DNA of 64,000 nt, taken from the NCBI RefSeq assembly GCF_000275845.1, contig NW_006766890.1, positions 127,042 to 191,041 on the forward strand, written 5' to 3'. Position 1 is the first letter of the stretch. Each line of letters opens with the position of its first letter. Positions 1 to 13,200 of this stretch are shown here, in pieces. A model generated the notes under the pieces. The model was not told the origin of the DNA and ran no database searches. It saw only the letters and a list, made by a program, of their open reading frames with translations. Both the position numbers and the translations under genes were made by a program. The DNA comes from Dichomitus squalens LYAD-421 SS1 (Eukaryota > Basidiomycota > Agaricomycetes > Polyporales > Polyporaceae).

Positions 1-465
1 CTTTTGTCGGTGCGCTTGTGGCTTCTCCGACCCGGAAGCACGTTGAAAAACTAGGCCATAATACTGGAAGGCGACACAAAATCGATCTTGCATCCGATCT
101 CTAGAATGTAGTTTTTGGCCTGCGATGGATAAGTCAACGAAGATCTATTATGGAATCGACCTATCCAGCCGCGCGAGTCGGAGCGAACGTCCCTGGGAAA
201 TGTACACTACGACCGAGGAAACGTTAAACGAAAGCGTAAGGGGTCGGGCATTATCATATGACGGTTTGTTGTATGAGGGAGTGGCGAGAGAAACTACGTC
301 GGACGGGCCTACAGCACGAGAAAGTGTCCACGGCGATTCCAGGTATGGGATGGGGGTTACGGATGAGACAACGACAACTAGGAGAACGACCCAGCAAAGA
401 CAGCAACTTTCAAGTCCGTCTACGACAGCGAGCCACGAACGTCAGACGAAAATGAGATCTGCGGC
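1..465. other. 3' flank of the chitin synthase gene
   Basis: This stretch lies downstream of the chitin synthase stop codon and extends to the window edge. A 114-codon frame at 125-469 on + has no recognisable domain, and its end overlaps the last chitin synthase exon in antisense. I see no supportable gene here. Confidence 0.5.
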
Positions 466-3400
466 TTAGTTCCTGCGGCAGCAGCGGAAGAGGTTCCTCC
501 TGAACCAGTAGTAGAGGCACTGTGGAGTGAAAGAGCGTCAGATGACCTTGTATATGCGTGCGAGCGTAACTAGGAATACCCACTCCGCAGAACTTGACGA
601 GCGACAGACCAAAGGTGGAGTAGAGGATGAAGGCGAAGTAGGTGTTCTGCTTGTGCTGGAGCTTCGCCTGGTCCACCTGCTCGCTGCCCGTGCTGATGCC
701 GTCCAGGCTCTCGATGGCGACGGCGAGCGCAGCGTTTGACAGCATCCAGAAACCGACGAGGCGGGTACGGAACGTCTTGTTCTCGTCGTCCATCGTTGGC
801 TTCTCAACTACCTCCTTGGTCTCGACCTTGGTGAGCGCACGGGTGACAGTCTCCTTGAACGTCGCGTCGAGGTCCTCCTTGTTGCGGGCCGTGTCTTCGA
901 CGACGACGTCGGCGTCCTTCGTCTTCTTGGACGAGACAGACGGGAGCGCCTCGGCCTTGTCCGAGCCCTTGGTGCCCCAAGAGACATCGTGCAAGTTGCA
1001 GAACGCGTACACGTTGAGGATATTGGTGAAGCTGGGCGCTAACAAGAGGTACTGGGGCATTGAGGATAACAAATGCCAAGGGTCACGCTGAGCACCTCGT
1101 CAGTACTGCAGCGGGGGTGGACAACAACGACAGTGCTTACGTAGAGCAGACACGCTATCAGCCAGATACCGAATGTCGAAAGTAGAGCAGCAATCAAAGC
1201 TCCAAGTGGAGGTTCGAAGAACTTCGCGACCAGCTTTGCGGTGGAGAGGCCTGCCAGCTGCTTGGGGATGGTCTGCGACGTCACAAACGTGAGCATCTTG
1301 ATCAAGAAGGAAAAACAAAGGGAACACACCTTGAAGGCGACTATAGTCAACCAGAACGAGCAGACCAAGAGATACAACGACAAGACACCGTACACCCAGA
1401 AAGTGATATTGTAGGTCATGCGTTCTCCCTTTGGTCTGTTACCCAACGCAAGGATGAATTGGAGTGCCAGGAAAGCGAGGTATATCATTTTGAGCGCGAA
1501 ATTCACATAGTAAGTCTGTATACAGGTCATCAACAGGTTACAGCCAACCTTGTGTACTCAAGGACTTACAGCAGTTTCCGTGACAAAAATGTTGATTCCC
1601 TGACCCGGTAGAAGGTCGATGATGATGCTGAATGTGAGCCAAATGTTTGCGAGAGCGAACCACGAGAATATCAATGTGAAGACGTTGTACTATTCAACTC
1701 GTCAACCCCGATATCGCGCTGGGAATCACGAACAGCGCACCAATGCTTGGATATGGAAGAAGAACATTCGAATGATGCCATGACCCGAGCGGTAGAGGTT
1801 GAAAAAGTTGATGACGGCGTACTGTGGATGTTATAAGTCAGACACGCCGTACGACCATCATCTCTTCATGACGTACCACTGACGCCGCGAACGAACCGTT
1901 CAGCCAACGACGACGTTGGCCAATAAGCTCAGCAGCGGACTCGGGCACATCGGTCTCAGCCTTACTCGGCTTGACGTATGTCAATGTCCAGCGGTCGTTC
2001 GCCTTAGCGACGAGCTCGAAACAGAGAATACGATCTTCGGCCAAGAACATGTTCTTCGTGAAGATGTTCATGCCGTAGATACCCTTGGGACCCAAACGGT
2101 CCGCGAGCGAGTGATCTCCGTGGAAATACTGCTCGAGCGGGCGACCAAGGATGGCGCGGTAGCGATACGCTGAGAACGCACCGGGCAGCACGGACACGTA
2201 TCCGAAGCTACTCTCGAGCGGCTTGTCTGGAGTGGAGGTGAAGTCAGCGTGAGAAAGACACGTCAAGAAGCCTGCGACGAACCGAGGATGTTTGACATCT
2301 TGTACTCGAAGTTTTGCGCAGCGACAAGGGGATTGAGGAGCTTGCGACCACCCTCAATCATGGCGTGGATCTCACCACAGCATCCGCCGAGGTGCGGGTC
2401 GTTGTAAAAGGCCTCCCAGAGGTAGTAGATGGACTTGCGTGCCGGCTTGGTACCTGCATCGATAAGGACGCATATTTCCGGCTAGGAACAGTCAGATCTG
2501 ACCTACGTGCCTCGGAGAAGAGTCAACCACGCACTTCCAGCATGTGGCCGATGGCGTTGAACAACCATCGGTGAGAGTTAATCTTTTTCTGATTCTTCGC
2601 CTTGATGACCAGGATAATCTGGACAGGCACCAGGTTGTTGGGGTCTTCACCATGGGGCACCACGAGCTGAGGTGTTGCGTCGACGGAAAGCTGGGTCGTG
2701 TACTGCGAGACACTGTCAGCCCTGAACAGACGGGCGCAGATCATTGTCATACCTCGAAGATGTGGGCGACCGTGTCCTTGCCATCTACTTGCTTCTTCAT
2801 GACACCATCCTGGTAGACACCGACTGTCGCGAGGATGTCCAAGACAGTCTTGTCCATTGGTTCCAGACCATCCACGATGAGGGCAACAGTGATCTTCTGC
2901 CACCCAGGAACGCCCTCCTCAGCAGTGCGGCGCCAGTACTTAGACTGCTTGGTCTTGCAGATGTCGCGGATGTTCAGCATGACACCATGGAGTGTCCGCG
3001 CATACAAGGTCTTGTCTTCGTTGTAGGAGGTGACCGCGATCAGAAGCTCGGTTTGACGGTTGTACATCTTCGTCCGTAAGCTGTACCCATTGGCCATGTT
3101 GAAGTCATCGGGATCGCACGTAGCAGCGGTGTACCGCATGTGGCTATGTGTGCAATCCTACTTAGTACCAACGCCAACGCGTAGAGGAACGCGACTTACG
3201 AGAATTCCGTCGTGTTACTCTGCTGCCATTTGGGCTCGATGGCGCTGAACACGGGAGAGGGCACGGGGTATTCGGTGATGAAGTTACCCTTCGTTAGCTT
3301 GACTTTGCGGGTAACACCGCGCTTGATCGTCTGACGGCGCCTCCATTGCGACTCGACACCCGCAGACGAGGACGAAGCAACTGAAATGGGGCGACTGCCG

Positions 3401-3717
3401 CCATATGGATCGCCATACGAGTTAGGGTCGAAAGGTCTGCGCGTTGCGCCTGAGCTGTGGTCGTGGTCTCGACTGGGAAGACACACTTACGGGTAGCCCG
3501 TATCTCCAGAGGTCAAAGGGAGCTTCTCGGACTCCTCCTCATCGTACTCGCCGAGCTTCCCAAATTCATTGGGGAGAGATGTGAGGCTCGGATTGGGAAG
3601 TTGAGGCTCGGCAAAGTTGATCGCGCGCTGGCGGTCGGAAAACGGGTCATTGAGCGACTCCGCGAAGGAGGTCTGGGAAGAGAGAGACGGGAGGGGCGGC
3701 CTCTGGTCCTGGGCCAT
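466..3717 (-). CDS. Chitin synthase, class III-like
   Basis: Membrane glycosyltransferase that polymerises GlcNAc from UDP-GlcNAc into cell-wall chitin. The ATG at 3717 opens a hydrophilic N-terminus. The second exon joins through a 58-bp intron to give [14 protein letters not shown]. The chitin synthase N-terminal domain follows ([25 protein letters not shown]). The catalytic domain shows [17 protein letters not shown], the acceptor-site motif EDRILCFE near 2030, and [13 protein letters not shown] near 1890, the hallmark of processive chitin synthases. Multiple membrane helices occupy 700-1700. The C-terminus is recovered by splicing the intron at 520-583: SLVKFCG joins [17 protein letters not shown], with TAA at 466-468. 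The wording of the motifs resembles class III enzymes (chsB type) more than class I or II; the class is from memory. It is complete, roughly 900 residues, with several introns. Confidence 0.93.
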
Positions 3718-4644
3718 CTTGAGAGCTGGAGAATTCTGGGGCGAAGGCGTCCGAAGTCGTAGGTGGTCGTCGGAGGGCCTGCCTAGTGGGTCGTGAAAGT
3801 TGCGGAGAACGCTGGTCGGAGTGCTTTAGTAGCACCGTTTTCCGAGCGCCTTCACCGCCCTTCCTTGCCTGCGGACTCCTGCCACCCAACGGCGAGGCGA
3901 TGCTTGTCTATATTTGGCTTGGATGTCAATCCCGTCCTCATTGCCATCCCGAAACCAACAAGTACATCACTTTCTGCCCAGCCATGCACATTGCTTCTGC
4001 CTTAGAATCATGTTCCACTGAATCCTACAGTCTGGAACACGATGCAGGCTCTGCCGTCCACTTTTCAATAGCGCAAGTCACGTTGTGATTGGCTAGATGA
4101 CCGGCTGCGGAGATCATCATTGCAGCAACGGGGTTGTCCAACCACTTTCCGGGGTGACCGGGGAGTCGGCGTAATGTGCCACGTCTGGGAACAATACATA
4201 CATCCAGCGTATTGTGATGCACGCACGTCCGTAGAGCCTCGTGTTGCTCATCTACAGGTCGCCGAGAGAAACACAGCGCACGATATTACGGCCTTGCATG
4301 CAGAGTCTCTTGCTCACCGTACACAGCTGTGTCGAGTGACTATTCCGTGATCATAGGGAATCCATTACTAGAGTAGGCTCAATGTTTTTGCCCAGCCGTG
4401 CAGTGGCGCGAGCAGCTGCCCGATCGATCTAGCCAGACGGATGCGTGTCAAGCCGTCGTGAGACAGCGCGACAGACCGCCGACTGCCGGTGCCTATAATC
4501 ATGTTCAACGTACACGAATAGACAGCTGCAGCTGCTTGGGCGCGTTCATCACTCTGAAGGTTCTGACCTACGTCCAGTACTTGCACTGTTGCAGCGCCGC
4601 CGCTCGAGCGTGAGATTGGTATCTCTTAGAACATCGCCGTCAAC
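3718..4644. promoter_or_regulatory. Divergent intergenic region, chitin synthase / GST-like gene
   Basis: About 930 bp between two divergently transcribed genes, so it should hold both promoters. Short frames on either strand show no domain. I cannot point to a convincing TATA or CCAAT element. Confidence 0.4.
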
Positions 4645-6042
4645 ATGCCATCTGCCACTCAGCTCCCAGTCATTCTGTATCAGTAGGTGGAAGTGACTAA
4701 GCTACATGGTATTATGGCAGTTGAACTTGTTCGACAGTTACGATGCTTCGCCCGTGGCCAGAAAGGTCAAGCACATCCTCGCTATCAAGAGGATACCTCA
4801 CTACAGAGTCGAGGTCAGCTTCCTCGAGAGCTAGGAGCACGTTCAGGTCAACTTGACGTTGATCACCTTCGCCGGCTGCACAGATCCCCATGACATTGCC
4901 ACGCCCCGACCTCGCGGACCGACTAGGCGTGAAGTATCGCCGCATACCCGTTCTGGCAATCGGGGGAGACGTCTATTGCGATAGCAGCCTCATTGCCAAC
5001 GTGCTGGAACGCAATTTCACTCCTGAACAGGGGTTTGGTACAATCTTCCCGAAACGCAAGGGAGGAGGTACCGCAGATACTGGGATGATCAAGGCCTTTG
5101 CAATGAGTTACGGGGATCGCACGCTCGGTGCCATTGCAACTCAAATGCTGCCCTATCATAAGTTCAAGCCCGACTTCTTGGACGATCGGAGCAAGGTATG
5201 TACCGTCTCCGTAGGACAGTGGAAGGAGATCCTGACTGAAATTTGCTTCCACGCAGTGGTTTGGGAAGAAGGTGGATCCTCAGGCGATCCTGGCAGGCCA
5301 GCCTGCGGCAGCTAGTGCGCTATCATCTCATTTGGTGCGTTCGGTCACGACCTCGTCGACAGGTTGTCGTCTTCACATACCACCGGGAACTGACATAGAG
5401 GATGTAGGCGCTCGTTGAAGAACAGCTCTCAGACGGTCGCGAATGGCTCATGGACACCGAGACACCAAGTCTTGCAGACATATCCGTTCATTACGTCTGG
5501 GAATGGATGTTGGCGTTCAGGCCGTTAAGTTACCTCAAGAAAGAACTGTTTGATGAATCTCAGTTTCCTGCGACCCTCGCAGTAAGCCGCGTCCGCTGAT
5601 CGCAGGTTCCCTGCATCCGATTGACGTTTCCCTACAGTGGATCTCACGGATGTCGGTATACATTGCCAAAGAAGATGCTGCGCATAAGGGTGTCCTGGAT
5701 AACGTCTCTGGCGAGCGGGCTGCGGAACTGATCACTTCATCGGAATCTGCGGACCTCAACGTTGTTGGCTTTGACGAAGTTGAGGCGGCCAGACTGAAGG
5801 TCAAGCTGGGGGAGACAATTGCGGTTACGCCCACTGATAATGGTATGTCGCGTGTCGTATTTACGGCGGCTTTACGCTCATGTCGCTGTCTAGGCAAAGT
5901 CCCCACCGTGGGTAAGCTCATTGGGCTCACGAAGGAAGAAGTGGCCATTGAGACGCGGGGTTCTTCTGGGAAGCCGGTGCACTGCCATTTCCCTAGGTTG
6001 TACTATTCGGTCGTATCAGAGACTCGGGTATCCAAGCTCTGA
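4645..6042 (+). CDS. GST-like protein with N-terminal thioredoxin-fold domain
   Basis: The ATG at 4645 begins PSATQLPVILYQ. A first intron ends before TTACGATGCTTCG, giving YHYDASPVARKVKHILAIK, the typical start of a glutathione S-transferase N-terminal domain. A second intron joins HYRVE to IPMTLPRPDLADRLGVKYR. The domain continues with RRIPVLAIGGDVYCDSSLIA, matching the cis-proline (IPVL) and the glutathione-binding D-S/T pair of GSTs. A helical GST-C-like region follows (VEEQLSDGREWLMDTETPSLADISVHY). The last ~110 residues are an extra domain (VGFDEVEAARLKVKLGE, VPTVGKLIGLTKEEVAIET) unlike classical GSTs. TGA ends at 6042. About 310 residues in total. The substrate is unknown. The N-terminal motif SYDASPVA has Ser rather than Cys in the place used by redox-type enzymes, but this is weak evidence. 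Confidence 0.82.
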
Positions 6043-6609
6043 TTCCTTTCCCTTGCGATGGTTCCATGGCACCCTGGAAATGAGCCTGGAACGTTATATT
6101 GGAATTCATTGCCGCTAGAACCTAGCACGTTTGCCTCGCTGTCGGACCGTACTTTGACATTTCGTCCGTCGCCGTGTACGTACACACTACGACGACCGCT
6201 CACGACCAATACAGATGACTAAACACTGATGCTCATGTCGGAAAGTCGCAACACCACGGGCGAACTCAATGGGCGACCGATTGTACATGTCCGGATGCAA
6301 GTTGCACAGGAGCAGAGCGCCGCCCTCAGCAAAGCCACTCTCCGGTCCGAGATACCCGAACAATATATGTGCTCTATTTTAGCGCCGAGATATGTAGCGA
6401 AACGGAGGAGCAATCAGACGCTCGTGCGCGCGACGTCGACGCGTCGAGTCGTGCCTTGGAGCGCCATACAGCGCTACGGTGACAAGCTTTCGACCACTGC
6501 CTCCACCACCGCATCGTGCATCACAGGCAGTACGCTCTCTCGATATCAAACACTGTACATTGCTGACCATCTTGACCCCTGAAACTGCTCAGGCTGTGTT
6601 GTAAAGGCA
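6043..6609. promoter_or_regulatory. Intergenic region upstream of the CLPTM1-family gene
   Basis: 567 bp between two genes on the same strand. Several frames of 60-117 codons on both strands have no recognisable domain and are probably chance. It should contain the CLPTM1-family promoter; no specific element is clear. Confidence 0.35.
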
Positions 6610-9600
6610 ATGTCGACGCAAAATGCGCCTGCGCAGGCTGCGCCAGCGAACGCCGGGGCTGCCGGAGGGGAAGAGGAGTCCCCGTTCAAGAAGTTCTTTG
6701 CCATTGCACAGGTGAGCACTGTGACTGATTCAGCTGGTGTGCGCGGGCACCCCGGACTCGTGTGTGCATGTGTGGCCGCTGCACATCCAGACCGAAGCAA
6801 ACCAAACAGCTGTAACATGTCGCTGACTGACGTTGTACCGGTCGTGGCTGCGGTGGGACGCTTGTAGCAAATGCTGCTGATTTACGCGGTGATGCAAGTC
6901 GGTACGTACACCATCATCTTACGCAGCAGTGTCGGCGTGGATCAGCCTTCGCTGTCTGTCCGTGCGTCTGTGCTAACGCCGTCAACGTTCTCGGGACGTC
7001 TGCGCATTTTTAGCGAGCAGGTTTTTCGGCGGTAACAAGACTCAGCAACAGCAGCAGCCGCAAGGCGCGAACGTAGCCAACGCGCCGCAGGCCAATGTCC
7101 CCGGGCCAGAGGGCGCAGTGAGTGGTATCCCGACGCACGCCGTCCCAGGATGGCCGCTCGGACTGCCACTGGCTGTGCACGTCCATCTCTCAACCTCGCC
7201 GACGGGTGACGTCTTTTCGAACAAATGGACGTCAGGGCACAGGAAGGACAGAGACGCCGACCTGCCGAGCTTGGTCTGGAACAATGTCACGTTGGGAGAC
7301 TGGAACGAGAAGCGAGTCGCAGAGTTCAACGTGAGCCTTCCTGAGGTACGTGACGCCATGCACTTAGTCGGCGCGTTTCATCGAGACGAGGTTGTGTGTA
7401 TGGTAGACCGTGCAAAACAATGGATCACTCTGGGCGGACGTTTTTCTTGTACGCGATGGAGCCAGTCCCGACCCCTCGGACGCGAAGTTCGACCCTCGCG
7501 CTGTTCACCATGTCCGGACGCGTGAGTACTTACTACAACGGATGACCAGTTACTGCATTGACTTACGGGCCGCAATAACTCGTAGTCCTGACCAAGTACC
7601 TACCGAAGATCAAGGCCCGGAAGGAGAAGAATCTGTTGAGCGGCTCTGCTGACGATACTACGGAGATCGAGGAGGTCAGTCCACGAGACCCTCTGGATTG
7701 TCTGCCCCACTCATGACCATTACAGGAAAGCGAAACCATTGTCTCTCACTGGCACCCCGTATGTCATATCCTCGGGCGAGATGGCTACAAGCACCTGACT
7801 TCCGAGGTGTCTTAGACCCTTACGCTCGCACTTGTCTCGGACAACCCTATCATCCAGTTGAGCCAGATCCAGCCTGCTGCGGCGCGATGTAAGCGTCTCT
7901 TCGTGGTATCGAGCCGCCTGGACCTCATGCCTATACTCTCGTGCAGACATTCATATCAGGCAAGAGCGCGATGATGCTGGACGACCCTACTACGACCCTA
8001 TCATCTTCCCCAATGAGTTCTGGCACCTCCGCTCACAATACGTCGAGATCAACTCGACGACCCCGACGCTCCCGCTGCAGATCGAGTTTCAGCCCATGTC
8101 GATGTGGAAGTTCACCATCTTTGCCGCGCTTACCCAGAGCTTCGCAGAGGCCGCAAAACAGCAGGGGTCGACGTCTATGGCGGAGCTGGATGAGGTCAAG
8201 CGGATGCTCGTGGAGACGAACCCGTATTTCTTGGGATTGACTGCGCTTGTGAGCGTGCTGCATGTCGTGTACGTGGAATGCGTGTTTCATTGCCAGGTGA
8301 TTCTTGAAGTGCTGACATCATTTCGGGTAGGTTCGAGTTCCTTGCTTTCAGCTCGGACGTATCGCATTGGAGACAGAAGCAGGAGCTTGTCGGTGTCTCC
8401 GTTAGGTGGGTTCCCTCACTCTCATCTCCCATCCACACAGGAATTGATATGTGCCCAATAGGACTGTTCGTAGCTACCTGTATCTCCCTCGAAGATGTTA
8501 CTGACTCGCCGTACCTGAACAGATTGTTACGAATGTCGTCGTGCAGCTAATCATCCTGCTCTACCTCATCGACAATAACGAGCAAACGAGTTGGATGATC
8601 CTCATGGGCTCTGGTATTGGTGTTCTCATTGAAGCATGGAAGGTGCGTCCATTCCCGAGGCTGGTGTGGGAATATACTAAGGAGGTCTGTTATGCTAGAT
8701 CACTAAGGCGGTCGATATCAGTATTGGTCCTTCCCCGCCAGGATCCCGGTTGCCCTATCAGCTCATTATCAAAGGTCCGTGGAAAGACTCGTCAAAGCGC
8801 CTTGCTGTCTTACTCGCGCTGATCTTGTCTTATCGCTAGACAAACATGTGTTGAGCGAAGATGAGAAGAAGACTCAGGAGTAAGGAAACCATTCATTCTC
8901 TTGGTTGAGGATGTCGTGCTGATGCGGAAGCAGGTACGACAAGCTCGCGTTCCGTATCGTGTCTTACTTCACGATACCGTGTCTTGCCGCATATACGGTG
9001 TACTCCCTGCTTTACGAGACACATAGGGGGTGGTATTCCTTCGTCATCTCGACGTTGACGTCATTCGTCTACATGTTCGGCTTCGTACGTCTTCCCACGT
9101 CTTCCCCGATGCGTTGCACATGCACGTAGCTAACATTATCTGATTACAGGCTCAGCTCATCCCGCAGCTGATCATCAACTACAAGCTGAAGAGCGTAGCG
9201 CACATGCCTATGAAGGCAATGGTGTACAAGACACTCTCTACAGTAGGTCACTTCGGGTGTGTTTCGATGCGTGTAATTGAAAGAAGCTTTTGCCTCCCAG
9301 GTGGTAGACGATCTATTCGCGTGCGTGTTCCTACGGAAATATCTGTCCCCCGAAATGCTGAGATGCCTGCGCAGCTTCTGCATCAAGATGCCGTTTCTTC
9401 ATCGTCTGGCGTGTTTCCGCGACGATGTTGTATTTCTGGTTTTCCTTTACCAGGTGCGTCGTGGACGCGGAGACTTGCGTGTTCTCGCGAGGCGCGCCGT
9501 GAGCTAATCCTGGTCGCCCCCTTTGCAGCGGTGGATTTACCGTATTGACCCCAACCGGGTCAACGAATACGGACAGGTGCTGGAGAATGATGTGGTGGCT

Positions 9601-9666
9601 GCCGTAGAAGGCAAGGGGAAGGAGGTCAAGAAGAAGGATGTCAAGGAATCGAAGAAGAACCGATGA
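6610..9666 (+). CDS. CLPTM1-family multi-pass membrane protein
   Basis: Fungal member of the cleft-lip-and-palate transmembrane protein 1 family. The ATG at 6610 starts a short polar N-terminus (SPFKKFFAIAQ), followed after an intron by the first membrane segment and RFFGGNKTQQQQ. A large lumenal or extracellular domain contains LSTSPTGDVFSNKW, LVWNNVTLGDWNEKR, NNGSLWADVFLV and YDPIIFPNEFWHLRSQY. The polytopic core then reads FEFLAFSSDVSHWR, LIILLYLIDNNEQTSWMILM, IEAWKITKAVDI, YTVYSLLYETHRGWYSFVIS, YMFGFAQLIPQLIINYKLKS and AFCIKMPFLHRLACFRDD, in the order expected for the family. The C-terminus is lysine-rich and cytosolic, with TGA at 9664-9666. About a dozen short introns. Human relatives affect receptor traffic and lipid scrambling in the ER; the fungal role is not established. 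Confidence 0.93.
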
Positions 9667-10263
9667 CGCATCGGCTGAGGAGACGCCGTCTGGGGAAGTC
9701 TGGGGTCGAGGGCGAGCGTGGCTGCTATCGCGGCCGGAGCACGTTGCAATCAGCGGTGTTTTGAGAGATTCGGTCGCGGATTAGGCATGCGCGAGCTTGA
9801 GTTACGGAGAGTGATGATAGATTGGATAGAGCGCTCGGGGGAATGCACACTTTGTTACCGCCGACAACGCACGGTGTGGACAGTTGATGAGGCCGGCGGC
9901 GCATGTGGCGGGGGATGCGGACAGGTGGCCGCATGTGTTTTGTGTCGCATGCTCTCAGATGACCTCTCCGGTTGGTAGGAGGACGGGGAGCGTGGGCCAA
10001 AAATGGCGCTGAACGTGGTCGAGGACGAGATCCCGACGGGGAATCGGACCGAAACCCGATCGTGGAAAAAAGGCGTTCCGGGAGTGACTCCGAGACTGAG
10101 CTGAGGCTGAGGCTGAGGCTGCGTCTGAGCCGGGCTGCCATCCTTCTTTGCGTCAACTGCCGCCGTCTCTGCCTTGCTTCTCCCTCTTGCCCTTTCTCGT
10201 CACCCCCGCATTCCTCACACCCTCGCCTACGACTGCACATACCACCGCAGCAGTAGGCTTGCT
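9667..10263. promoter_or_regulatory. Intergenic region with a short CTGAGG repeat
   Basis: Separates two genes on +. At 10101-10120 there is a short imperfect run of the hexamer CTGAGG. The minus-strand frame at 9725-10240 (171 codons) is rich in Arg and Ser with no domain, so I treat it as chance. The pyrimidine-rich tract at 10150-10250 directly precedes the next ATG and probably is its promoter and 5' UTR. Confidence 0.4.
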
Positions 10264-13200
10264 ATGGCCGCCAATGGAGGCCAACCACCACCAGAACACC
10301 ACGCCTGTAAATGTTTGAACATCCGCATCCGTCCCCAGCCGAACAAGGATACCCCGCCACCCGCCGAGGCAGGCTTCAAATCAATCTACGTTGGTGAAGA
10401 GGGTATCCGTGTCGTGAGTTTTGCACCACAAATTACACGCGCGATGACGGCTGATTTTCTTTGTGGCTAGGCGCACCCAGAGGTCACCCTCAGGAGTCGC
10501 AGCAGAGCCGTTCCTTTGTCTGGCTCTCCCACCGCAGAGCTCACCCGCTTCATCACCGTGACATGTCTCGTGTGCGGCCTTCTCACCTACCGTGTCTCCC
10601 AACGGGTTACTCCGGATCTGAGTACCGACGAAGGCCCGGTGCTCCCGACGGACGATTGGGTGGAGAAGGAGTTGTGCAAGAGCTCTAACGGTTGGATCGA
10701 GGTTTACCAGGAAAGCCTGGTGAGTAGCATATTCCTTCTTCCCCCTGGCTTGCTTTCGCCTGTGGCGCAGCCCTCGCCATTCCAATGGCCCAGTATCTCG
10801 CGCGGCCCCATCTGTAGCGCAGCTACTGGCGCCGCGTCCATCGTCGTAACACTATTGACATCGTACTATGTCCAGATCGGCAATGAGGTCACGCAAGCAG
10901 AATCATCTCCAATGTACTCCAAGCTATTCCGACTCATCCTTCCCGGCGGAACACCCCCGTCTGCCGCTTCTGCAACTTCGGAGGGCGAAGCACCCAAGGT
11001 TGAGAACGCGCGAGGTCCGTCCGAACAAGGGAAGAAACACCTTCCCGAACTGCCAGCGCTATTCCTCCCACCCCCATTCACCCCGTCGAATGTCGTCTTC
11101 TCTCACCTGTCCGCATTGGCAAGTGAGCAGTCGCAGAAGCTCAGGGACGAGGCGGAAGAATACATCGCGCAGGTGACCGAGCGGAAAGTGGCCGAGGTTC
11201 TCAGAGCCGAGGCGGCACTCAAGCGAGAAGTCGACCTCATATGGGGTCGGTTCAGGGAGAACTTGGTGCTCCAGCAGCAGGCGGGGTCGGCGGTCTCTCC
11301 TATACGTCGTCGTTCGAGTGTCTCTGGCCATGTACGAGCGGCGAGCAATCCCGCGCCCGAAACCTCCACCTCCGTTCGGATCAGCAGCTTCGTCCCCACC
11401 CCGACCCAGTCCAATAGGAGCTCCCCAACTCATCGTCAGGCTGTGTCTTCTGCGCTGTCGGCGTCATTGAAGACCTCGGGAATGCAGTACCCTGGCGCCC
11501 AGCGCGAAGTGAACGGTAACGGGAACGGGATCGCGTCTCCTGTCCGTCGCGCCGGGCGTTCGCCCCCCTCGCCAGCGAGGTCAAGTACGACTCGCGTTCA
11601 TTCCACGTCGACGGCATCCTCGCGTACGGCAGCTCTATCCATTGACGCAGAGACTAGCATCCGGGAAGCCTACCGTCGCGAGATGGATGAGTCGAAGGAC
11701 ATGGCGACCAGCTATCGCTATACCATGAACATTGAGGCACAGATGGAGCAGCAGAGGTTGCAGACCCTTGCTGAGGCAGAGGCCGTGCCCCCACCAGCTG
11801 CTTCGCCACCAACGCCGTCCACTTCATCTCACGTGCCTGCTGATGGCGCCGCGACAACCACGGCTGCTGGACGCTCCACGCGCGTTCACAAAAGCGCTAT
11901 CAAGAATCCAGCCCCTCCTGCGAACCGATCGGCATCGCCCAAGGATAAGGCCAAGGCAGGAGCGATACCGGAGGATAACAAAGACAGCAAGGGGAAGAGG
12001 AAAGTCACGTTCGACGTTCAGCCTGAGGTCGCTATCATCAGCAAGGAAGAAGGCGAGATTGCCTCCGAGCAGCCTACTCCCTCAGAGACTGTTGAAGGTG
12101 CGTATTATTGTTGCTCTCTCGCACCGCTTTGGGTTCTAATGTAGTCTACCACACAGACCCTATCTTTGACATGGACAACGAGTCGGAGCAGCCGGCAGGC
12201 AGCCGAGACTCAGTGCCCGTGGAGCAGGCCAAGAACCCGCCGCCGTCGCCAGCTAGCACCCAACGTGTGCGGACACCACCACGGCCATCGCACAGCCGCT
12301 CGTCCAGCAATTCTGGCTTGCCCCCGCAGCTGCAGTCTCTCCGACCTGCGTCGTTGCCCCATCCCTCCGCGATGCGTCCACCACCCGTGCGGCATACGAC
12401 CCCACCGAGCGCTGAATCGGCGGAGAGGAGTAGAGCGCTGCGGGAGTCTCTGGTTGGGGAAAAACCCCGTTCGGAGGTCGTCGAGAGTCCTATCAACGTC
12501 GCCCCGGGGCGGGTCATTCCAGACGAGCCGCACGACCCTCGAGAAGAGGAGATCCTGAAGCTCGTCGCCGCGAGCACGCCCAGTCACCGCAGCGCTTGGA
12601 AGAAGAACAGCAAGGCGTGGCAGGTGTTCTTCAGTCGACGGGAGCTCAAGGCGGGGGAGGCTGCCCCGGAGGCGATCGAGGAGGAGGGCAGCTATGTCCT
12701 CGACGACTTCGACCCCGCGCTCGGGCGGCGGTTCAATGGTATCGCGGATAGCGACGTCACTGACGAGGACGAGGGTGATGGTGGGTGATCCGTTTCGATA
12801 AGTTGTTCAGTTTCTGACCGAGTCGATAGACAACAAGTGGCCAGATCGCAACGACGACCATCCCATCGCTCAGTCGCTGCCGATTCCCATCGGGCTCAAC
12901 CACCACAGACAGATATTCGGCATACCCGCGTATGAACCGAAGACGTCGCTGTCAGATCGCCCGGGGTTGCTCGTGCCCGCTCTACGCAATTCCTCGACGT
13001 CATCGTCGCTTCGACGAGCTTCATACGCGGAGCGCGATCGCGTCCGACCGGTCGACCCTGGCGCGCTCGATTTCGCGGGGGATGACGAGTACGACGATGA
13101 CGTCGACAGCGACCCCGAGACCGGGGGCAAGGCCCGCCAACGAGCGTTGAAGATATTGAAGGCGCGGAACGAACTGCCAGCAGCTGGTGAGCTCATTCCG

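Noticed and set aside
642..1091. 149-codon plus-strand frame over the chitin synthase 3' end
   Set aside because: It is the antisense shadow of real chitin synthase exons and has no domain.
9725..10240. 171-codon minus-strand frame rich in Arg and Ser
   Set aside because: Low-complexity frame across a promoter region with the CTGAGG repeat; no domain or splice support.
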